DNA of 64,000 nt from Deltaproteobacteria bacterium (GCA_020444045.1 JAHLLS010000004.1:124001-188000); one strand, 5' to 3'. Positions 1 to 9,289 are shown, counted from the first letter of the stretch. Program-made: numbers and translations. Notes: generated by a model not told the origin, from the letters alone.

Positions 1-567
1 CTGCCCGATGTCTTCATCCGCCACTTCCCAGCCGGTCCACGTCTCTTCTTTGGCCAGATCGGCAAACCCCAGTATGCCGAAAGTCGTGTTGATCAGAAAC
101 CGCCCGCCTTCTGTGCCGGCTTCTTTCCATTTGGCCTGCAGCAGACAGCTGACCAGCCGCACCGGCGTGTACCAGTTGGAAAAGAAGTTGGTCACCCCGC
201 CCCGGATGGTTTCGGGCAGGATTTTGTTATAGCCCCGGGCGGCTGGTTCGCCGATATAGAGGAAGACGAAATCGTTGAAATGCCAGATGCCCTTGTTGAC
301 GTAATAGAGCGGGTCGGCGATGGTCAATTCTTCCTCTTCGTCTTCAAATAACCCCTCTTCGTCTTCCCACAGGTCATCTTCTTCCTCTTGTTTTCTTTCA
401 ACCGCATCTTGGATGACGCCTTTTTGCTGCGCCAGGTAGATCACCTCGTTTTCCGAGGATGGGAGCACAAAAGCGGGCAAAGGGCGGGTCGGAGCGCTCC
501 AGACCGGCGATAAGAGACCGTTTGCCAGCAGGCCCATGGCCACTGCGAGTATTCGTAAAACCCTCAT
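1..567 (-). CDS. mlaA: MlaA/VacJ family outer-membrane lipid-transport protein (3' end off window)
   Basis: The reading frame starts at an ATG at 567 and is still open at the left window edge, so the C-terminus is missing. The N-terminus is a signal peptide (hydrophobic stretch about residues 4-23). I see no lipobox cysteine, unlike classic VacJ lipoproteins. A very acidic linker (about residues 60-82, runs of E and D) precedes the MlaA core, recognised from DPLYYVNKGIWHFND and the NFFSNWYTPVRLV segment typical of the family. MlaA removes phospholipids from the outer leaflet of the outer membrane and passes them to the Mla pathway. It is the last visible gene of the mla operon, 91 bases after mlaD. 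Family assignment is firm; lack of lipidation is inferred from sequence only. Confidence 0.85.
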   Translation of the reverse strand, partial: MRVLRILAVAMGLLANGLLSPVWSAPTRPLPAFVLPSSENEVIYLAQQKGVIQDAVERKQEEEDDLWEDEEGLFEDEEEELTIADPLYYVNKGIWHFNDFVFLYIGEPAARGYNKILPETIRGGVTNFFSNWYTPVRLVSCLLQAKWKEAGTEGGRFLINTTFGILGFADLAKEETWTGWEVADEDIGQ

Positions 568-658
568 AGGATGCGTCTCTCTCTTTTATTGAATGCCTAC
601 CGCATAACGATTTACCGTATGATGTGTCGCCGACTGAAACAGGGGCCACCACTTTGCC

Positions 659-1114
659 TTATTCTTTTTCGACATCGCCAAAAGCATATTTGCTGACAAG
701 CTCCATGATATCCACCGGAGATTCGGTTTCGATGATCGTGTCACCGTCTGCGAGTCGTTCGCCGCCCCCCCCGGGGTCGATTTCGACAAACTTGTCACCG
801 ATCAGCCCGGCCGTCTTGATGGAGGCAATCGCATCGTCAAAGACTTCAATTTCTTTGTTGATCCGCAGGACCGCGATGGCCTGTTGCTTTTCCTGGTCCA
901 TCTTGAAGCCGGCCACCCGCCCGATCTCCATCCCCATCATCTCGATCGCGTTGCCGACCCGCAGACCGCTTACCGTGCTAAAGGGCGCATACAGGGAATA
1001 GCTGTTGTCACCGGCAATGGAAATGTTGCCGATGCGAACGGCCATAAAGCTGATCGCAGCCAGGCCCAGCACCACAAATAGGCCGACAATGGTTTCGTTG
1101 GAGTATTTTTTCAT
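659..1114 (-). CDS. mlaD: MlaD family substrate-binding protein (MCE domain)
   Basis: A 151-residue protein with one N-terminal membrane anchor (about residues 8-27) followed by a single MCE domain, as in periplasmic MlaD, which forms a hexameric ring on the inner-membrane MlaFE transporter and carries phospholipids. Family features are the GLRVGNAIEMMGMEIGRV segment and the AGLIGDKFVEIDPG segment near residue 105. The length matches MlaD (150-180 residues). The start at 1114 has a GAAAGG ribosome site 7 bases upstream. It lies 63 bases downstream of mlaE in the same operon. No mlaC is visible in the window; it may lie beyond the left edge or elsewhere. Confidence 0.93.
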   Translation of the reverse strand: MKKYSNETIVGLFVVLGLAAISFMAVRIGNISIAGDNSYSLYAPFSTVSGLRVGNAIEMMGMEIGRVAGFKMDQEKQQAIAVLRINKEIEVFDDAIASIKTAGLIGDKFVEIDPGGGGERLADGDTIIETESPVDIMELVSKYAFGDVEKE

Positions 1115-1177
1115 TGCGCGCCTTTCTTCATTCCATGGGATGCGATTGCCGCGGGCATCCGTTTGGCTCCTGCATTT

Positions 1178-2026
1178 TTATAGCAAAAATGACGTAACAA
1201 TATAATCGGCCACCAGGATGGAGACACATGAAAGCACCACCGCCGATGTCGTTGCAAAACTGACGCTGCGCGCGCCGTAGCTGTCCTTGCGCATATGCGT
1301 GAAATAGCCCTGGTAACAGCAGATGGTGGAAACGATGACCGCGAAAACCAGGGATTTGATAAACCCGCCATTGATGTCTGTCATTTCGACACTGCTTTGG
1401 ATGCGATAGAAATAGGCGCCCTCATTGACCCCCATGAGCACGACCCCACTGATATAGCCCCCCAGAATACCGATCAAGTCGAACAGCGCCGTCAGGATGG
1501 GAAAGCTCACGATGGCCGCCGCGATCTTGGGACTGATCAAATACCCGATGGGGTCGATGCGCATGGTGAACAAGGCATCGATCTGTTCCGAATTGCGCTG
1601 GATGCCGATCTCGGCCGTCATGGACGACCCGGCCCGCGCCGTGATCATGATGGCGGTCAGCACGGGGCCCAACTCCCGGATGATCGACAGCGCCACGGCG
1701 GAACCCAAAACACCGGTGGAGCCGTATTTGACCAGGGTGTAATAAAGCTGCAGCCCCATGACCATGCCGGTGAAAAAGCCCACCAGCGCAACAATGTTGA
1801 CGGTTTTGGCGCCGATGATGTTGATCTGCTGAACAATGGCCCGAAATTGTTTGCGCCCGAAGATGAGAACAAGGGCTTTGATCAGGAAGATGGCCGCCGC
1901 TCCCAGGTTGTTCACCAGGCCGACCACCCGTTGGCCCAATGGTTCGAACAGGCGGCTCAGCAGGGTTTCCGGCGGCGGCGCCAGCGGGCGGCCGATCTCG
2001 TTATCGTTTGTCGTCATTGGGGCCAT
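1178..2026 (-). CDS. mlaE: MlaE family ABC transporter permease
   Basis: A 282-residue integral membrane protein of the MlaE/YrbE permease family. Family hallmarks are the central ELGPVLTAIMITARAGSSM segment (about residues 117-135) and the following AEIG stretch, together with five to six hydrophobic segments. It is the membrane component of the ABC transporter that moves phospholipids between the inner membrane and MlaD. The ATG at 2026 follows an AAGGA site at 9-base spacing; a second ATG lies three codons later. It sits between the RsbW-like gene (70-base gap) and mlaD. Confidence 0.94.
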   Translation of the reverse strand: MAPMTTNDNEIGRPLAPPPETLLSRLFEPLGQRVVGLVNNLGAAAIFLIKALVLIFGRKQFRAIVQQINIIGAKTVNIVALVGFFTGMVMGLQLYYTLVKYGSTGVLGSAVALSIIRELGPVLTAIMITARAGSSMTAEIGIQRNSEQIDALFTMRIDPIGYLISPKIAAAIVSFPILTALFDLIGILGGYISGVVLMGVNEGAYFYRIQSSVEMTDINGGFIKSLVFAVIVSTICCYQGYFTHMRKDSYGARSVSFATTSAVVLSCVSILVADYIVTSFLL

Positions 2027-2096
2027 TGCCGTTTTCCTTGTAAAAATAGCCTGCTACCAGCGTGACGAGGGCGGGGTAAGCCGGTTGTTTAACGCG

Positions 2097-2516
2097 CTAT
2101 GTCTTTCGCTGAAACCAGATTCGCAGGACATTCCGATCGTCTTTGCGCTGGTATTCCATCATATCCCGCATCTGTCGCACGAAATTGATGCCGAGCCCGC
2201 CTTCGCCACTTTCGCTGAGAGGAGTCCGGGTTGCCATCTTTTCGGCGGCGAGGGGATTGAAGGGGCGGCCGTCGTCGATGAACTTCATGGCGATCATGTC
2301 CGCGCCGACGTCCACCCTGAAATGGATGTCGTGGGACTCATCGTCATCGTAGGCATACGAAACAATGTTGACGAAGATTTCTTCCAGGCTGAGTTCCAGG
2401 GCATACAGGGCGCCCGAAGGCATCTGATAGGGTCCTAAAAAGACCTGCAGCATTTGCGTCAGCACGCTCAGTTCTTCAAGTTTGTTTTCCAGAACAACAG
2501 ACATTTTACGGGTCAT
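2097..2516 (-). CDS. RsbW/SpoIIAB-like serine kinase (HATPase) inside the mla operon
   Basis: A 139-residue single-domain GHKL ATPase of the anti-sigma-factor type. The N-box is around LSLEEIFVN (residues 42-50), the G1 box DDGRPFNP at 81-88 and the G2 box GEGGLG at 104-109. Such proteins phosphorylate STAS-domain antagonists or bind sigma factors. Escherichia coli Mla operons carry a STAS protein (MlaB) that binds MlaF; here a kinase of the class that normally acts on STAS proteins sits between mlaF and mlaE and no STAS gene is visible. The start at 2516 has a GAGG site 6 bases upstream. The domain is sure; the role in lipid transport control is inference from position. Confidence 0.85.
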   Translation of the reverse strand: MTRKMSVVLENKLEELSVLTQMLQVFLGPYQMPSGALYALELSLEEIFVNIVSYAYDDDESHDIHFRVDVGADMIAMKFIDDGRPFNPLAAEKMATRTPLSESGEGGLGINFVRQMRDMMEYQRKDDRNVLRIWFQRKT

Positions 2517-2585
2517 ATCAACCTCGGCGGTTGAAGAAGCATACCGTCATGGGCGGTATCTGATTGTGCGTCTGCCCCGGTGCGA

Positions 2586-3797
2586 TCATTTAATCTTGAA
2601 CTCCAGAAATGTCGATTCCCGCGACCCGGCATTGGCCAGCACATCGTCAAATGGGGCGTCCAACGGCGCTTCGGCAAAACCGGCACTGATGTTCAGGGCC
2701 GGCAGTTCCGGAATAGCGCCATTGGTAATTTGGTCCGCCCGGAGCGCTTTGGCAAGTCGGAAACAGAATTGGCGCACATCTTCCGCACCGGCATTCTGGC
2801 GTACGATCATCAGCTGCTTCAGCCCGCGACGCGAACAGGAATCTTCTTTGCGAATATGCTGCTGCACCGCGGCCGAGAAATTTTTGAGAATCATCTGGCC
2901 TTTGACATGCCCCAAATTTTCATTGATGGCGTCGATACTCTCCAGGGTCAGCACGACGATGGAAAACGCTGATTTTTCATTCTTGAGACGCGCCATGGCT
3001 TTTTGATAGTCTTGTTTGCCCTGGGTGACAGTGCCCATGCCGGTCAGTTCGTCCTGTGGATGTGTCAGCCCCGTGATGAATGCGTGGATCATCGGGTCGT
3101 CCACGTTCTGGATATCTTCCGGCGGACCCTGGAAAATAATCTTGCCCTCGTCCAGCATGCATAACTGCTGCGTGATCAGGAAGACGTCCGGGATCTCGTG
3201 GCTGATCAGGATCACGGTGAAACCGAATTTGGCCTGGTATTCGGAAATCATGCTGTGGACCGCATTTTTGCGGATGGGGTCGAGACCGGTGGTGGGCTCG
3301 TCGAACAGAATGATTTCCGGGCTGGTCACCAGGGCCCGCGCCATGGCGACCCGTTTCTGCATGCCGCCCGACAGTTCAGACGGATATTTGTGGTCGATGT
3401 CCTTCAGATCCAGTTGCTGCAGCCGCTCGTGCACCTTGGTTCTGATTTCGTCCCGGGACAGGCTGGTTCCCTGATCCAGGGGCAGGGCCACGTTATCGTA
3501 TACGGTCATGGAGTCGAAAAGCGCCATGTTCTGAAACATGTAGCTGAATTTGCCGCGCCATTCCCATCGTTCGGTCCGCGTCATTTCAGACATGGGCTTG
3601 CCGTCGCAGATGATCTCGCCGGCATCCGGCGTCAACAGGCCGATGATGTGTTTGAAAAAGACGCTTTTGCCGGTGCCGCTTTTGCCGATGATCGTGGTGA
3701 TTTTGCCCTTGGGGATCTTGAGATTGGTTCCGCGTAAGACATACGTGGATCCGAGGGTTTTGTGGACATCGCGGAACTCGATAAGAGGGCGCGTCAT
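2586..3797 (-). CDS. mlaF: MlaF family ABC ATPase fused to a degenerate GGDEF-like domain
   Basis: A 403-residue protein; ordinary MlaF has about 260-270. Residues 1-245 form the ABC ATPase: Walker A GKSGTGKS (38-45), signature LSGGMQKR (142-149), Walker B IILFDEP (162-168) and the switch histidine in LISHE near 200. Residues about 247-392 resemble a GGDEF domain: DELTGMG at the start, then ALR-type helices and an INENLGH segment; the catalytic GGDEF loop is replaced by RGLKQL (324-329), so cyclase activity is unlikely. First gene of the mla operon. The ATG at 3797 has an AGGA site 7 bases upstream. The ATPase call is firm; the GGDEF relation is by eye. Confidence 0.85.
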   Translation of the reverse strand: MTRPLIEFRDVHKTLGSTYVLRGTNLKIPKGKITTIIGKSGTGKSVFFKHIIGLLTPDAGEIICDGKPMSEMTRTERWEWRGKFSYMFQNMALFDSMTVYDNVALPLDQGTSLSRDEIRTKVHERLQQLDLKDIDHKYPSELSGGMQKRVAMARALVTSPEIILFDEPTTGLDPIRKNAVHSMISEYQAKFGFTVILISHEIPDVFLITQQLCMLDEGKIIFQGPPEDIQNVDDPMIHAFITGLTHPQDELTGMGTVTQGKQDYQKAMARLKNEKSAFSIVVLTLESIDAINENLGHVKGQMILKNFSAAVQQHIRKEDSCSRRGLKQLMIVRQNAGAEDVRQFCFRLAKALRADQITNGAIPELPALNISAGFAEAPLDAPFDDVLANAGSRESTFLEFKIK

Positions 3798-4168
3798 ATA
3801 GATTTCCTGCGGCCAAGCGAGAGCATCGGGTTTTTGGCGTTCACACCGTCAACGATGCCGCGACGGATACGCCGCCAGCGTTCCATGTATAATTTTGCCC
3901 TAAATTATCAGTTTGTTTGGCACCGTTGGGTTTCAATATGAACAGAAACACGCAACGGGTCAAGGGGTAATTATGGGGAATCGAGTTGGGTGGCGTCTGC
4001 GCATGACAGCCGATCCGGAACGCCGATAGGCGCCGGGCACTTTCGTGGATAGAGAAGCGATCGGTCGCAAAAGGTGGTTTGACGTCGTGGCCCTGTCGCG
4101 GCTATAAGTTTTTTTATCCCACAGCGGGTTTCATCCCCGGTACCAATGCCATAGGAGGCGACCAGCGC
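3798..4168. other. Intergenic region between divergent mla operon and ene-reductase
   Basis: No convincing gene. It must contain both divergent promoters. I could not pick out a clear sigma-70 or sigma-54 motif or terminator. Open frames crossing it are antisense or N-terminal extensions of the flanking genes. Confidence 0.5.
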
Positions 4169-6097
4169 ATGACCGTATTCCCCCATCTTTTCAACCCCAT
4201 CACGATTGGCTCCATGACCGCTAAAAACAGGCTGCTCATGCCGGCCATGAGCATCAACTTCGGCGTTGACGAACAGGGCTTCGTTACCGAGCAGCTCATC
4301 GACTATTTCGTGGCCCGGGCCCGGGGGGGTGCCGGGATGCTCCTGGTGGGCGGCGGCGCTGTCCATCCGACCGGGGTGGAGCTGCCCGATCTTCCTAAAC
4401 TCTGGAATGACGCTTGTATCCCTTCCCTGACGCGTATGGTGGACGCGGTTCGTCCCTACGACGCCTGTTTCGGTGTCCAGCTGATGCACGGCGGCCGCCA
4501 GTCCTATCACGATCAGAAAGTGGCCCCTTCCGCGATTCCGGCCCCGGCCGTGGTCAAGGGGGTCCCCAAGGCGCTCGAGCTGGTGGAAATCGATGAACTG
4601 GTGGCGGCCTTCGGCGATGCGGCCCGTCGCTGCCGCGAGGCCGGTTTCGATTTTATCGAAATCCACGCTGCCCATGGCTACCTGATCAACCAGTTCATGG
4701 CGCTTAACAGCAACAAACGGGAAGACCGTTACGGCGGCAGCTTCGACAACCGGATTCGTTTTCTGATGGAGTTGCTGGCCGATATCAAGGCCAAGGCCGG
4801 CTGTGACTACCCAGTGGGAATTCGGATTAACGGGAATGACTTTATCAAGGAGGGCTGGACGCTGGACGATACCCTGCGGCTGGCGCCCCTTCTCGAAACC
4901 GCCGGTGCGGATTATCTCCATGTTTCCGCCGGGGTATACGGCTCCACGGAATTGACGATCCCTTCCGTTTATGCGCCCCAGGGCTGTTTCGTCCATTTGG
5001 CCGATGCCGTCAAACAGGTGGTTTCAATCCCGGTGGTGGCGGTGGGACGAATCAAACACGTCGACATGGCCGACCGGATCATCGCCGAAGGCCGGGCCGA
5101 TGCCGTGGCCATGGGGCGGGCCTTGCTGGCCGATCCCGAGCTGCCCAACAAGGCCCGCGCAAACGGGGCGGCGAGCCGTCCCTGTATTGGCTGTTGCTTG
5201 GGATGTATCCATGCCGTGCTCCAGCTGGAACCCGGCGGATGTGTGGTCAATCCCGATGTCGGGCGTGAATACTTATTAAAGGACGAAGATCCCGCCGATG
5301 CATCACGTGCCGTTCTGGTGGTGGGCGGCGGACCGGCCGGTCTGGCAGCGGCCCGCATGGCGGCCGTGCGGGGTCACCGGGTCATTTTGATCGAAGAGAG
5401 CAACACGCTGGGCGGTCTGTTCCGACTGGCCACCCGGGCACCGGGGCGCCAGGAAGCGGGCGATATCCTCGCCTATTTCGAAGCCGAGCTGGCTCGGCTG
5501 CAGGTCGAAGTTCGGTATCAAACGCTGCTGACGGCCGGGCTTCTTGATGGCATCGCCCCCGACATTGCGGTGCTGGCCACTGGCAGTCTGCCGGATACGC
5601 CCATCATCAAAGGATTTTCTGGAACGAAAATGGCGATTTATTCCGTGGTGGAGGTGATGGGAGGCGAATTGCCGGAAGGCGATCAGGTCATCGTTTTGGG
5701 CGGCGGGCAAAGCGCCCTGATGCTGGCGGATTTTCTGGCGGAGGCCGGCAAGACCGTGGTGGTGTTGAACCGTGGTCGGCATTTTGGTGAAGAAATGTCC
5801 AGCAATGACCGGTTTTACCTGCGGGAGCGGCTCAATCGAAACAAGGTCCAACTCTATAAAAATGTCGTGGTGGAAGCTTTTTTACCCCGGGGGGCCCGCT
5901 TCCGGGCCGGTGAAAAAACGGATGTGCTCGAAGATATGGACGCCCTGGTGATTTCCGAGGGCATGAGGGCCATCCGGCCGGATCGGCGCCTTTTCAAGGA
6001 TCGCGCGACCGTGGTTCACATGATCGGAGATGCCAAAGAACCCCGCAATTTGATGCTGGCTATTGCGGAGGGGGAAGAACTGGGGCGTTCGCTTTAA
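4169..6097 (+). CDS. Old-yellow-enzyme family NADH:flavin oxidoreductase / 2,4-dienoyl-CoA reductase-like protein
   Basis: A 642-residue protein with the full FadH-type layout. Residues 1-340 form an FMN TIM barrel (early PHLFNPITIGSMTAKNRL segment, HGGRQS, then IEIHAAHGYLINQF). A 4Fe-4S motif follows: C-x2-C-x3-C (CIGCCLGC) and a fourth cysteine 12 residues later. The C-terminal half is an FAD/NAD(P) domain starting VLVVGGGPAGLAAARMAA, with a second nucleotide site VIVLGGGQSALMLADF. These enzymes reduce conjugated C=C bonds of enoyl-CoA or other enones. Start chosen at 4169 because AGGAGG lies 10 bases upstream; the frame extends further upstream without a ribosome site. Substrate unknown; it stands alone. 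Confidence 0.9.
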   Translation: MTVFPHLFNPITIGSMTAKNRLLMPAMSINFGVDEQGFVTEQLIDYFVARARGGAGMLLVGGGAVHPTGVELPDLPKLWNDACIPSLTRMVDAVRPYDACFGVQLMHGGRQSYHDQKVAPSAIPAPAVVKGVPKALELVEIDELVAAFGDAARRCREAGFDFIEIHAAHGYLINQFMALNSNKREDRYGGSFDNRIRFLMELLADIKAKAGCDYPVGIRINGNDFIKEGWTLDDTLRLAPLLETAGADYLHVSAGVYGSTELTIPSVYAPQGCFVHLADAVKQVVSIPVVAVGRIKHVDMADRIIAEGRADAVAMGRALLADPELPNKARANGAASRPCIGCCLGCIHAVLQLEPGGCVVNPDVGREYLLKDEDPADASRAVLVVGGGPAGLAAARMAAVRGHRVILIEESNTLGGLFRLATRAPGRQEAGDILAYFEAELARLQVEVRYQTLLTAGLLDGIAPDIAVLATGSLPDTPIIKGFSGTKMAIYSVVEVMGGELPEGDQVIVLGGGQSALMLADFLAEAGKTVVVLNRGRHFGEEMSSNDRFYLRERLNRNKVQLYKNVVVEAFLPRGARFRAGEKTDVLEDMDALVISEGMRAIRPDRRLFKDRATVVHMIGDAKEPRNLMLAIAEGEELGRSL

Positions 6098-6170
6098 TCA
6101 GTGTCTATATCCCCCATCTCAGGTAAAGAATCCGAAATTGTTTTTCGATTTGGCTGGATTGGTTAATTCG

Positions 6171-6361
6171 TTCATTTTCTTGCACGCGCAAGAAAACCGA
6201 ACCAAAAGAAAGCGCCCCTGTCACGCGCCCTTCGGGTTCGCCTGCACATCGTGACCCGCGGCCGGACACGACGGAACTCACCCGCCTGACGGCGGGTTCA
6301 GACAGCCGCCGTGTCTTTATCGTCCGCAGCCCCGATGCGCAGGCCGCGTAACAAAGGGGAC
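6171..6361 (+). repeat. Dispersed repeat family A, copy 1
   Basis: About 190 bases beginning with a TTTCTTG/CAAGAAA hairpin, followed by GAACCAAAAGAAAGCGCC, then GGAACTCACCCGCC-GGCGGGTTCAGACAG and ending ACAAAGGGGA. The same order of blocks recurs near 15.1, 15.4, 17.8, 19.8 and 20.1 kb. It fills the gap between the ene-reductase and the MazG-like gene. Open frames in it are repeat translations, not genes. Confidence 0.85.
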
Positions 6362-6420
6362 ACGGCACACGAAATTTTACGCTTTTTAAGACACGCCTGT
6401 CGGTTAAACATCGCTGGCAT

Positions 6421-6783
6421 CTACTGCCCGGTTTCATCCGACGATGCGGCGGGGTCGGTCAGCTTGGGATTGTTGCGGTGGCGGTCGAAATCCCGGCGGG
6501 TTTTTTTGTCCAGATTCTTTTTCACCGCCGCGGTCAAGTCGATGCCGGTCTGGTTGGCGATGCATCCCACCACGAAGAGCACATCGGCCAGTTCATCGGC
6601 CAGGTCGATTTTCTCTTCCGTAGCTTTGAAACTTTGGTCGCCGTATGTCCGGGCCATAATGCGGGCGACTTCGCCCACTTCTTCCATTAGAATGGCCGTG
6701 TTGGTGAGTTCGGAGAAATAGCGCACCCCGACCGTGTTGACCCATTTGTCGATCATGTCCTGGTAGCCTTCGATGGTCAGCAT
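6421..6783 (-). CDS. MazG-like nucleotide pyrophosphohydrolase
   Basis: A 120-residue all-alpha NTP-pyrophosphohydrolase of the MazG/dUTPase-like superfamily. The metal-binding helices are visible as LMEEVGEVARIM (E-x-x-E) and DLADELADVLFVVGCIA (D-E-x-x-D), a pattern shared with YpjD/RS21-C6 house-cleaning enzymes. The start at 6783 is preferred over the longer frame because AAGGAG lies about 10 bases upstream. It likely hydrolyses non-canonical NTPs; substrate cannot be told from sequence. It stands alone, convergent to the ene-reductase. Confidence 0.85.
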   Translation of the reverse strand: MLTIEGYQDMIDKWVNTVGVRYFSELTNTAILMEEVGEVARIMARTYGDQSFKATEEKIDLADELADVLFVVGCIANQTGIDLTAAVKKNLDKKTRRDFDRHRNNPKLTDPAASSDETGQ

Positions 6784-6996
6784 AGGGGCGCTCTCCTTCG
6801 GCAAACCGTCTTGCAATCCCACGGCGGTTTGGCTATTGATAGGGGCTGTTGATCCGTCACCGTAATTCAGTTCCATCCGCCATTCAATGATTTATTCAAG
6901 CCGAACGCGCATCCGACGGTCTGTCATAAACGAATACGTCGATAGTGGCCCGACAGCAAGCGAAAGGCCAGACCGCGTGGAAGGGGTGACCTCTCA

Positions 6997-8364
6997 ATGA
7001 CATACAGGCTTGGGGTTTATCTTTTGTCGATTGTTTTGCTGGGGCTGTCCACGAACGGCTGCATGTTCATGCGACTGCGTCAGGATCTGAGGCAGGTTGA
7101 AACTAAAGATGCCATCATTCGCGGGCGGGTTTCCTATGATGCGGCCGTTGAGGCGCCGACCCTGCTACTCTTGTTCACCGCTGACGGTGGCGAGAAGGAT
7201 ATCGTTGATTTCACTGTGATGCAGGGGCCGGGCTTGTATGCTTTCATGGTTCCCCAGGGTACGTATTATGTGGCGGCGTTTATCGACCAGAATCAGGACA
7301 TGCGTCCGGACGATGGCGAGATATACGGGTTTTTTGGGTCACCTGATCCCGTTGTGGTTTCCCAGGCGGGCACGATCAATGGCATCGATCTGGTGCTGGA
7401 TCGCGTTATCCGTGAAGGGGTGCTGGATACTGAATTCTGGGCCAGCAAGGTTTTAGACTCATCATCTGCCAGCGTTTACATCTCCGGCGCGGGCATCGTG
7501 GCCGATCTGGATGACAGCCATTTCTCACCGCAGTATGCCGAAAAAGGTCTCTGGGAACCCTATGCGACGTTAAAAGAAGTTGGTATCGGGTTGTTTTTCC
7601 TGGAGGAATACGACCCGGCGAAGATTCCGGTCCTGTTTGTCTACGGGGCGGCCGGCCATGCCCAGAATTGGCGGGTGCTCTTTGAGCACATGGACCGGGA
7701 GCACTTCCAGCCCTGGTTTTTCAATTACCCCTCCGGACTCGATCTCGAATTCGTGGGCGGTGCCCTGGATGGGGGCATCCAATGGCTTCACGAGCGCTAT
7801 CGGTTTGACGCGCTGTTTGTCGTAGCCCACAGTATGGGCGGGCTGGTGGCGCGCCACGCCATCTTGCAGAATGTATACGAGGATCGCCAGGATTACATCA
7901 AATTGTTTGTTACGATTTCGACGCCCTGGGGTGGCCACCGGGCCGCGGCCAAGGGGGTCCAATATGCGCCGGCCGTCGTGCCCAGCTGGCGGGACATGGT
8001 GCCTGAGAGCGACTTCATTGCCGGACTCTATCGCCGTCCGTTGCCGGATACGGTTCCGCATTACCTGTTTTTCAGCTACAGCGGCCGATCGGGCATGATG
8101 GATGAGAACAACGACGGGGCCGTTACCCTTGAAAGCCAGCTGGATTATCGTGTCCAGCGCCGGGCAAAGGGCCTCTACGGATTCGATGAAGACCACGTCA
8201 GGGTCCTGTTCAGCGACGACGTCATCAATGCCTTCAACGGCATTCTGCGCGAGCGCGCCGAGACGTTGCCGCAGCGAGGGATATTAGAGAAAATGTTTTC
8301 AGCGCCGGCGCCCAATGCCGAAGGGGTGAAAAACAATGTCCCCTGGCGGGATGACCAGCACTGA
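6997..8364 (+). CDS. Putative lipoprotein with alpha/beta-hydrolase (lipase-like) domain
   Basis: A 455-residue exported protein. The N-terminus is a signal peptide ending at a possible lipobox cysteine C22 (STNGC, an imperfect match). Residues 38-135 look like a small beta-rich domain (RGRVSY..., DQNQDMRPDDGE, which also resembles a calcium-loop sequence). Residues about 200-420 form an alpha/beta hydrolase with the VVAHSMGGLVAR nucleophile elbow (Ser279), a likely acid and histidine (EDHVRVLF) further on, and STPWGGH typical of PGAP1/lipase-like enzymes. GGGGTGA precedes the ATG. Substrate unknown; likely a periplasm- or membrane-facing esterase. Confidence 0.75.
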   Translation: MTYRLGVYLLSIVLLGLSTNGCMFMRLRQDLRQVETKDAIIRGRVSYDAAVEAPTLLLLFTADGGEKDIVDFTVMQGPGLYAFMVPQGTYYVAAFIDQNQDMRPDDGEIYGFFGSPDPVVVSQAGTINGIDLVLDRVIREGVLDTEFWASKVLDSSSASVYISGAGIVADLDDSHFSPQYAEKGLWEPYATLKEVGIGLFFLEEYDPAKIPVLFVYGAAGHAQNWRVLFEHMDREHFQPWFFNYPSGLDLEFVGGALDGGIQWLHERYRFDALFVVAHSMGGLVARHAILQNVYEDRQDYIKLFVTISTPWGGHRAAAKGVQYAPAVVPSWRDMVPESDFIAGLYRRPLPDTVPHYLFFSYSGRSGMMDENNDGAVTLESQLDYRVQRRAKGLYGFDEDHVRVLFSDDVINAFNGILRERAETLPQRGILEKMFSAPAPNAEGVKNNVPWRDDQH

Positions 8365-8491
8365 AACGCCGACCGGTATTCAGGCCGGGCGTCGCGTTGA
8401 CTATAAAACGGCGGGGTGATTAACCATTGCGTCACTGTCCATGGACCCGGTGACGGTATTCTCAAATCCATACCTTTTGCGAGGAGTCATC

Positions 8492-9286
8492 ATGCAGCAA
8501 TCCCGGAAGGTGATCGATCTCAATTCCGATGTCGGTGAAAGTTTCGGTAATTACACGATTGGTTTGGACGAAAAAGTGGTCCCGCTGATCAGCTCGGCCA
8601 ATATTGCCTGCGGCTTTCACGCCGGCGACCCGTCGGTGATGCGTCGCACCGTGTGCCTGGCCCTTGAAAACGGAGTCGGGCCCGGCGCCCATCCCGGGTA
8701 TCCCGACCTCATGGGGTTTGGTCGCCGCAACATGGATGTCACCCCGGACGAGATCCGCGACTATGTGGCCTACCAGGTGGGCGCCCTGACGGCTTTTGTG
8801 CAGGCCGAAGGGGGCACGCTGCAGCACGTCAAGCCCCATGGCGCGCTTTACACCATGGCCGTCATCAATCCAGCGATCTGGCAGACCGTGGCCGAAGCCA
8901 TTGCTTCGATTGACCGCGACCTGATTCTATTTGTGTTGGGCGGCAGCAACCGGGACGCACTCAAGGCCATGGGCAAAAAGGTCGGTATCCGCATCGCCTG
9001 CGAATTTTTTGCCGATCGGGCCTACAACCCGGACGGGTCGCTGGTGTCGCGGCGCGAGCCCGGCGCGGTGATCAAGGACCATGAAGTTGCCGCCGCGCGG
9101 GTCCTCAAAATGGTGACCGAAGGGCGCGTGGTCTGCGCCAATGGGGAAGAAATTGCCCTTTCCGGCGACACGGTCTGCGTGCATGGGGACAACCCGTCGG
9201 CCCTGGCCCTGGTGGCGCGTATCCGGGAAACGCTTGAAAACGCGGGTGTCGCCATCCAGCCGGTGGGCACCTTTTTGCAGGACTGA
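8492..9286 (+). CDS. pxpA: 5-oxoprolinase subunit A (LamB/YcsF family)
   Basis: A 264-residue protein with LamB/YcsF signatures: DLNSDVGESFGNY near the N-terminus and SANIACGFHAGDP around residues 43-55. PxpABC cleaves 5-oxoproline (pyroglutamate) with ATP to give glutamate, a damage-clearance and peptide-use function. The start at 8492 was chosen because GAGGAG lies 5-6 bases upstream; an in-frame ATG at 8441 lacks one. First gene of a tight three-gene operon with pxpB (3-base gap) and pxpC, the arrangement known to make a functional enzyme. Confidence 0.94.
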   Translation: MQQSRKVIDLNSDVGESFGNYTIGLDEKVVPLISSANIACGFHAGDPSVMRRTVCLALENGVGPGAHPGYPDLMGFGRRNMDVTPDEIRDYVAYQVGALTAFVQAEGGTLQHVKPHGALYTMAVINPAIWQTVAEAIASIDRDLILFVLGGSNRDALKAMGKKVGIRIACEFFADRAYNPDGSLVSRREPGAVIKDHEVAAARVLKMVTEGRVVCANGEEIALSGDTVCVHGDNPSALALVARIRETLENAGVAIQPVGTFLQD

Positions 9287-9289
9287 GCG

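Noticed and set aside
3971..4996. A 341-codon minus-strand open frame under the ene-reductase
   Set aside because: It is antisense to the clear FMN/4Fe-4S/FAD protein and has no recognisable motif.
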